Shown one piece after another: positions 60,431 to 64,000 of a DNA stretch of 64,000 nt. The position numbers were made by a program, and so were the translations under genes. The stretch spans positions 33,670,493 through 33,734,492 of the forward strand of contig NC_084668.1 of the NCBI RefSeq assembly GCF_028389875.1, written 5' to 3'. Numbering within the stretch: position 1 is the first letter of the stretch; each line of letters opens with the position of its first letter. The stretch is from Rhea pennata. Its lineage: Eukaryota; Chordata; Aves; Rheiformes; Rheidae. The notes beneath the pieces were generated by a model. The model was given only the letters and a program-made list of their open reading frames with translations, was not told the origin of the DNA and did not search any database.

Positions 60431-62760
60431 GATGATATTCCTGTTTCAGGACTGGTTGGTTTATCCAGAAGTATGAGCATCTATAGATAGACTCACCAAA
60501 AGGTACTCATAACATCCACTTAACCTTGTGAACTGTTTTCCCTAGATGACCACAGTCTAAATTCTGTGGAGAAGGTTTCTGCTCTGACTTGGTTCCTGAA
60601 GAAGGTTCTCTTCCTTGATGCCAGACACCAGTCAGCTAAGGTAATGTAAATGTTCTTCAGTGCAGATTAATCTTCCTTATTATTTAGCCTTAATTTTGGT
60701 ATCTGCTGCAAAAATCCCTGTAGCCTAACATTACCTTTCCATTCTGTATCTCCTTGCATCCCAGTGAACAAATGCTTTGATTATGTTCTTGTTGGTACAA
60801 GACAATGTTTTACCTGAAAGCAAACATCTATTCCATCCCATGATAAGGTGTTAGTAACTGATAGAGTGCCCAGAAGCATGGATGTCTGGATTTGTATGTG
60901 AGGTTTTACATTCAAGTTTGATCTGACCTGAATCTGCTTATATTGTTTTACTTGTAATATAATATGGTCTAACTGTAGGTGGAACAGCAGAAAAGATTAC
61001 CATACCGTCATTTATTTTCATAAGGATGGTTAATTTCGAAGAAAACCAGAACCAGTTCCCCACGTTTCCCTCCACAGATTGTAAAAATATTCTTAAATAA
61101 AAATTAGATAACCTAGCTCAGCTTTAATATAAGCAACAAAAGTAACATAAAATTCTGTGTGTGTTTGTGTTTTACTTTCCACAACACAGTGCAGACAAAC
61201 AAAAAGAATTACCATTTTGGTAAACAAGAACAAGAAAGATCATTAAATATTTTTGAAAGTAGTCTCAGCTGAACCAGAAGTTGACAAGTGTGTGAACAGC
61301 TACCTACCTGTGTTCAGTCCTCTCACCATCTGCATCAAAGCTCAGTCTGTGTTTTGCCACAAAGCATCTGATTCATGAGACAGCCTTACAGGAATTTAAT
61401 TAGCAAGGGATTGTGCAATGTGTGAGCATTTTTCATCAGGTTTCATCAGGTGTTTGGAAGAGGAAAACTAACAGATGTTTGATTCAGAAGTGTCCAGTAG
61501 AAACACATCACAGGTCTCATCATTTTTCAGACTGGGATAAATCTTGGTAACACTCTCCCCCCTTTCTTTTTGTTTTTGTTTTAGTGACCTTCAATACTGT
61601 GTTCCCAATTTAAACTCATTTGAGTGCGGAGCCCAGATTCAGTAAAGACAGTGTTATATCTGTTACGTTATATCCAGTTATATCTGGACCTCTGCACTTA
61701 GTCAAGACCCACCAGGGCACCCTTTTCTCAGAGGAAATTCTCCACGGTGTCTTTGTAGACCTGAGATTGTGCTCAACATCCTCTGTCTTACAAAGAAGAC
61801 TAGAGATGTGTGAGCATCAGGGGAAAGCATAGTATTTTTGCCCTTCAGCATCATCTATAGGCTTCACCTCAACACTATAACAACTACACTAAGGTGTGCA
61901 TCAAGTCCAAAAACTTTAGTTTAAAATCTGAATGCCTTTCCCCAATATCTTCTTATCAACTGAAAACCTCAAATAAAACATAAGTATTACATACATAAGA
62001 CCATAGAATGAAAACCTCCCCTTTATGCTTCAAGGGACAGACTACATGTGCTACCCCAACACTCTGAGCCTCTCAGGCACTCAGTAGGCCTGCAAGGCTC
62101 TGACATGCTTTTAGCCAAGCCTGAAATATGGGGATGCAACCAGTGTTGTTAACTCCAGTCTGAAGGGTACAAGCACTTTAGCACTGAAAATGCAAAATAA
62201 ATCTCCAGTGTTCTGTTGAAGTAACTACTTCTAGAGCCCAGTAATTGTTTCAGGAGAGACTTCTACTCTGAACTGTGGTCATCAGAAGTAGTCATGTCTG
62301 TTTAGGGGAGAATATATGCTCTCTGTGAAATGGAAGGAAACTTTGGATTCAAACGAACTCCTTACCTGTAGAAAGGACCAAGCAAAAGCAGCTACTTGTG
62401 TGCTCACCATCACATGGTAGATAAGGATGGAAAACCCTGTTAGATCATTTAATCAGTGTTTCTGTCTTTTGCTGGAGTGAAAGGTCTATGTTCTATGTCT
62501 AAGAATTTTTTTTCTTGCCTAAGTCTTGGGTAAATGTATGGGGAGAATTTTAGCCTCAGTGGGAAAATTCTTATGTAATCTGAATTGTATCTGGAGTTGT
62601 CATTTATTTAAACACTTTTCCTGGGTGTCATTTTTTCCTATTTCAGATGCAAAAAGTATCAGGTGAAAATTAGCAACATTTTACCCAGCCATTTATGAAG
62701 TGGTCCTGTTTTCCTCTTGCTTGCAGAACACTAATTAATTTCTCAAAAACACACAGTTCT
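60431..62760. other. AT-rich noncoding region
   Basis: No gene, RNA gene or transposon recognised. Confidence 0.4.
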
Positions 62761-62870
62761 CCTTTATTTATTTTATCTCCTTTATTTTTCCTTTCCTTTT
62801 ATTTTTCCTTTATATTTATTTTATCTCCTTTTTTTTATTTATTTTATCTCCTTTATTTTATCTCCTTTAA
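62761..62870. repeat. Imperfect pyrimidine-rich tandem repeat (TTTATTTTATCTCC)n
   Basis: About 110 bases, almost all T and C with A, built of imperfect TTTATTTTATCTCC units. TTATCT (AGATAA on -) occurs four times. Confidence 0.8.
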
Positions 62871-64000
62871 TTAGGTGCATTTACATGATCCCGAGGTGAC
62901 ACATTTATGAAGTGTGATTCTGGTTATACCAACAATAATATCATCTGTTGGACTGGCAGCAAGCTTTTCTTAGTGACACACATCCCAAGACAGGCAAAAG
63001 CTAAAATATTTCATTAACATGGAAAGCAAAGAAAACACTTTCTCCTTGTCATTATTACGTCAATGAACTTCCGTAAAGGGGAAGGGCAAAGCTAAAGTTT
63101 AAACTATGTTAAAGCAGACATTCAAGAAGAAAGGGATTTGGTACCAAGAATGTTTAAATGACCACTGTCCCACCCAGTATTTGTAACAAAGGTACTCATG
63201 AGCTCCTTAAGCAAAAGGCAAAATATGCTGCTTATAGTTCATTCCTCTAGTCAGGGAAGCATTTAGTCCCACGTTTCACATGTACTGTGGTATGGTAATA
63301 ACATTTGTATAGTAGGAATAGTATCCCATCAAAAAAAGCTTTGAACTTTTCCTTCAGGACAAAATGAAGTAACGAATCTTGTTTCTATAGATCTGTATCT
63401 CATGGTTTATGCAAATTTTGACTTTTTTGCAGTTGCAAAATTTGTAAGAGGAGCCTTCTAAATATGTTCTTTTAGGTCTAACAAAAGCCCTTCCCTCAGC
63501 AGGACATTGGAGAGGATCTGTGTCCTCTACCTAGCCATCTTTTTTCACTTAACTATTTCTGAAATGCCCATTTTTCTATTAGCTTTGGTTGAATTTGCTA
63601 ACATTTAAAAGTTGCAAGGAAGATGAATCTACATGCTCAGAAAACTACCTCCTACATTGTGACTACCTCCTACATTGCAGTCTCATTTTCTTAGGGAATC
63701 AGCTGATTAAACCAAAATAGAGAGTGCGCTTTTGAGTTGTCAGGAGATACTGTGTAGCGTAGAAGACTAAACGTAGTAGCACTGCTTGGCAATCAAATGC
63801 TATCTCATACCAGTTTAGTAGCTGGGTCAGGTCAATCTTTTTGTTTTGGTGAAGCACAGGCTGGGTTGTGAGATATGCTTGGTTCTGTATAGGAAAGAGT
63901 TGTATGATTATTGTGGGAATAGGACTGTCTCCTGTAACGTAGGATCATGGTAAAACAGAGCTGAAACAGACCTTCAAAATCAGGCGGGCCATCTCTCTCA
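62871..64000. other. AT-rich noncoding region to the window end
   Basis: No gene recognised. It holds an 18-bp tandem duplication at 63644-63679 (ACTACCTCCTACATTG core, twice). Confidence 0.4.

Noticed and set aside
34269-64000. SPATS2L coding exons expected next on +
   Set aside because: No frame matching the remembered N-terminus (MAELNTHVNVKEKIYAVRSV) or other blocks was found; the coding part probably lies beyond the window.
1-64000. CRISPR arrays, operons, tRNA or rRNA genes
   Set aside because: None seen; the window is vertebrate nuclear DNA and no tRNA B-box in a cloverleaf context was noticed.

Overview
The window looks like bird nuclear DNA. Three orthologous genes occur in the order and orientation known from human 2q33.1: C2orf69 (+), TYW5 (-), MAIP1 (+). 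The recognisable transposons are CR1 LINEs, the dominant avian LINE, and the left edge carries the last exons of a PHF7-like PHD-finger gene of the kind that is multicopy in bird genomes. All gene models below were assembled by eye from reading frames, splice sites and remembered family sequences; nothing was searched.

Layout. 1-1380: 3' part of a compact, GC-rich PHF7-like gene on +, ending in a poly(A) signal. 1800-3655: two 5'-truncated CR1 copies in the same orientation, lying end to end. 3800-4800: CpG-rich promoter of C2orf69, with a perfect CRE and an E-box. 4149-6493: C2orf69, two coding exons, 381 aa. 6494-16776: probable C2orf69 3' UTR, then noncoding DNA in the tail-to-tail gap with TYW5. 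16885-26469: TYW5 on -, eight exons, 318 aa, with an antisense CR1 in intron 2 and a GC-rich minisatellite in intron 1. 26470-26806: a short head-to-head CpG interval shared by TYW5 and MAIP1. 26807-34094: MAIP1 on +, five exons, 245 aa, with introns unusually rich in long T/A homopolymers. 34269-64000: about 30 kb of AT-rich DNA in which I find no recognisable gene; SPATS2L is the next gene expected on +, but none of its coding sequence is seen.

How the genes relate. C2orf69 (alpha/beta-hydrolase-like, mitochondrial) and MAIP1 (m-AAA protease partner in the matrix) both make mitochondrial proteins. TYW5 is the JmjC tRNA hydroxylase of the hydroxywybutosine pathway. TYW5 and MAIP1 probably share a bidirectional promoter. 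The three host genes have open frames, matching splice phases and the expected key residues, so they look functional.

I found no convincing novel system. The items most worth a second look are the T25 tract that serves as the MAIP1 exon 2 polypyrimidine tract, the facing T32/A39 tracts in MAIP1 intron 2, the TYW5 intron 1 minisatellite with seven GCCGTTAC cores, the two in-frame starts of C2orf69, a 22-bp perfect palindrome at 60401, and a few unassigned exon-like or protein-like stretches (47051-47117, 48005-48106, 53666-54060, 11953-12961).
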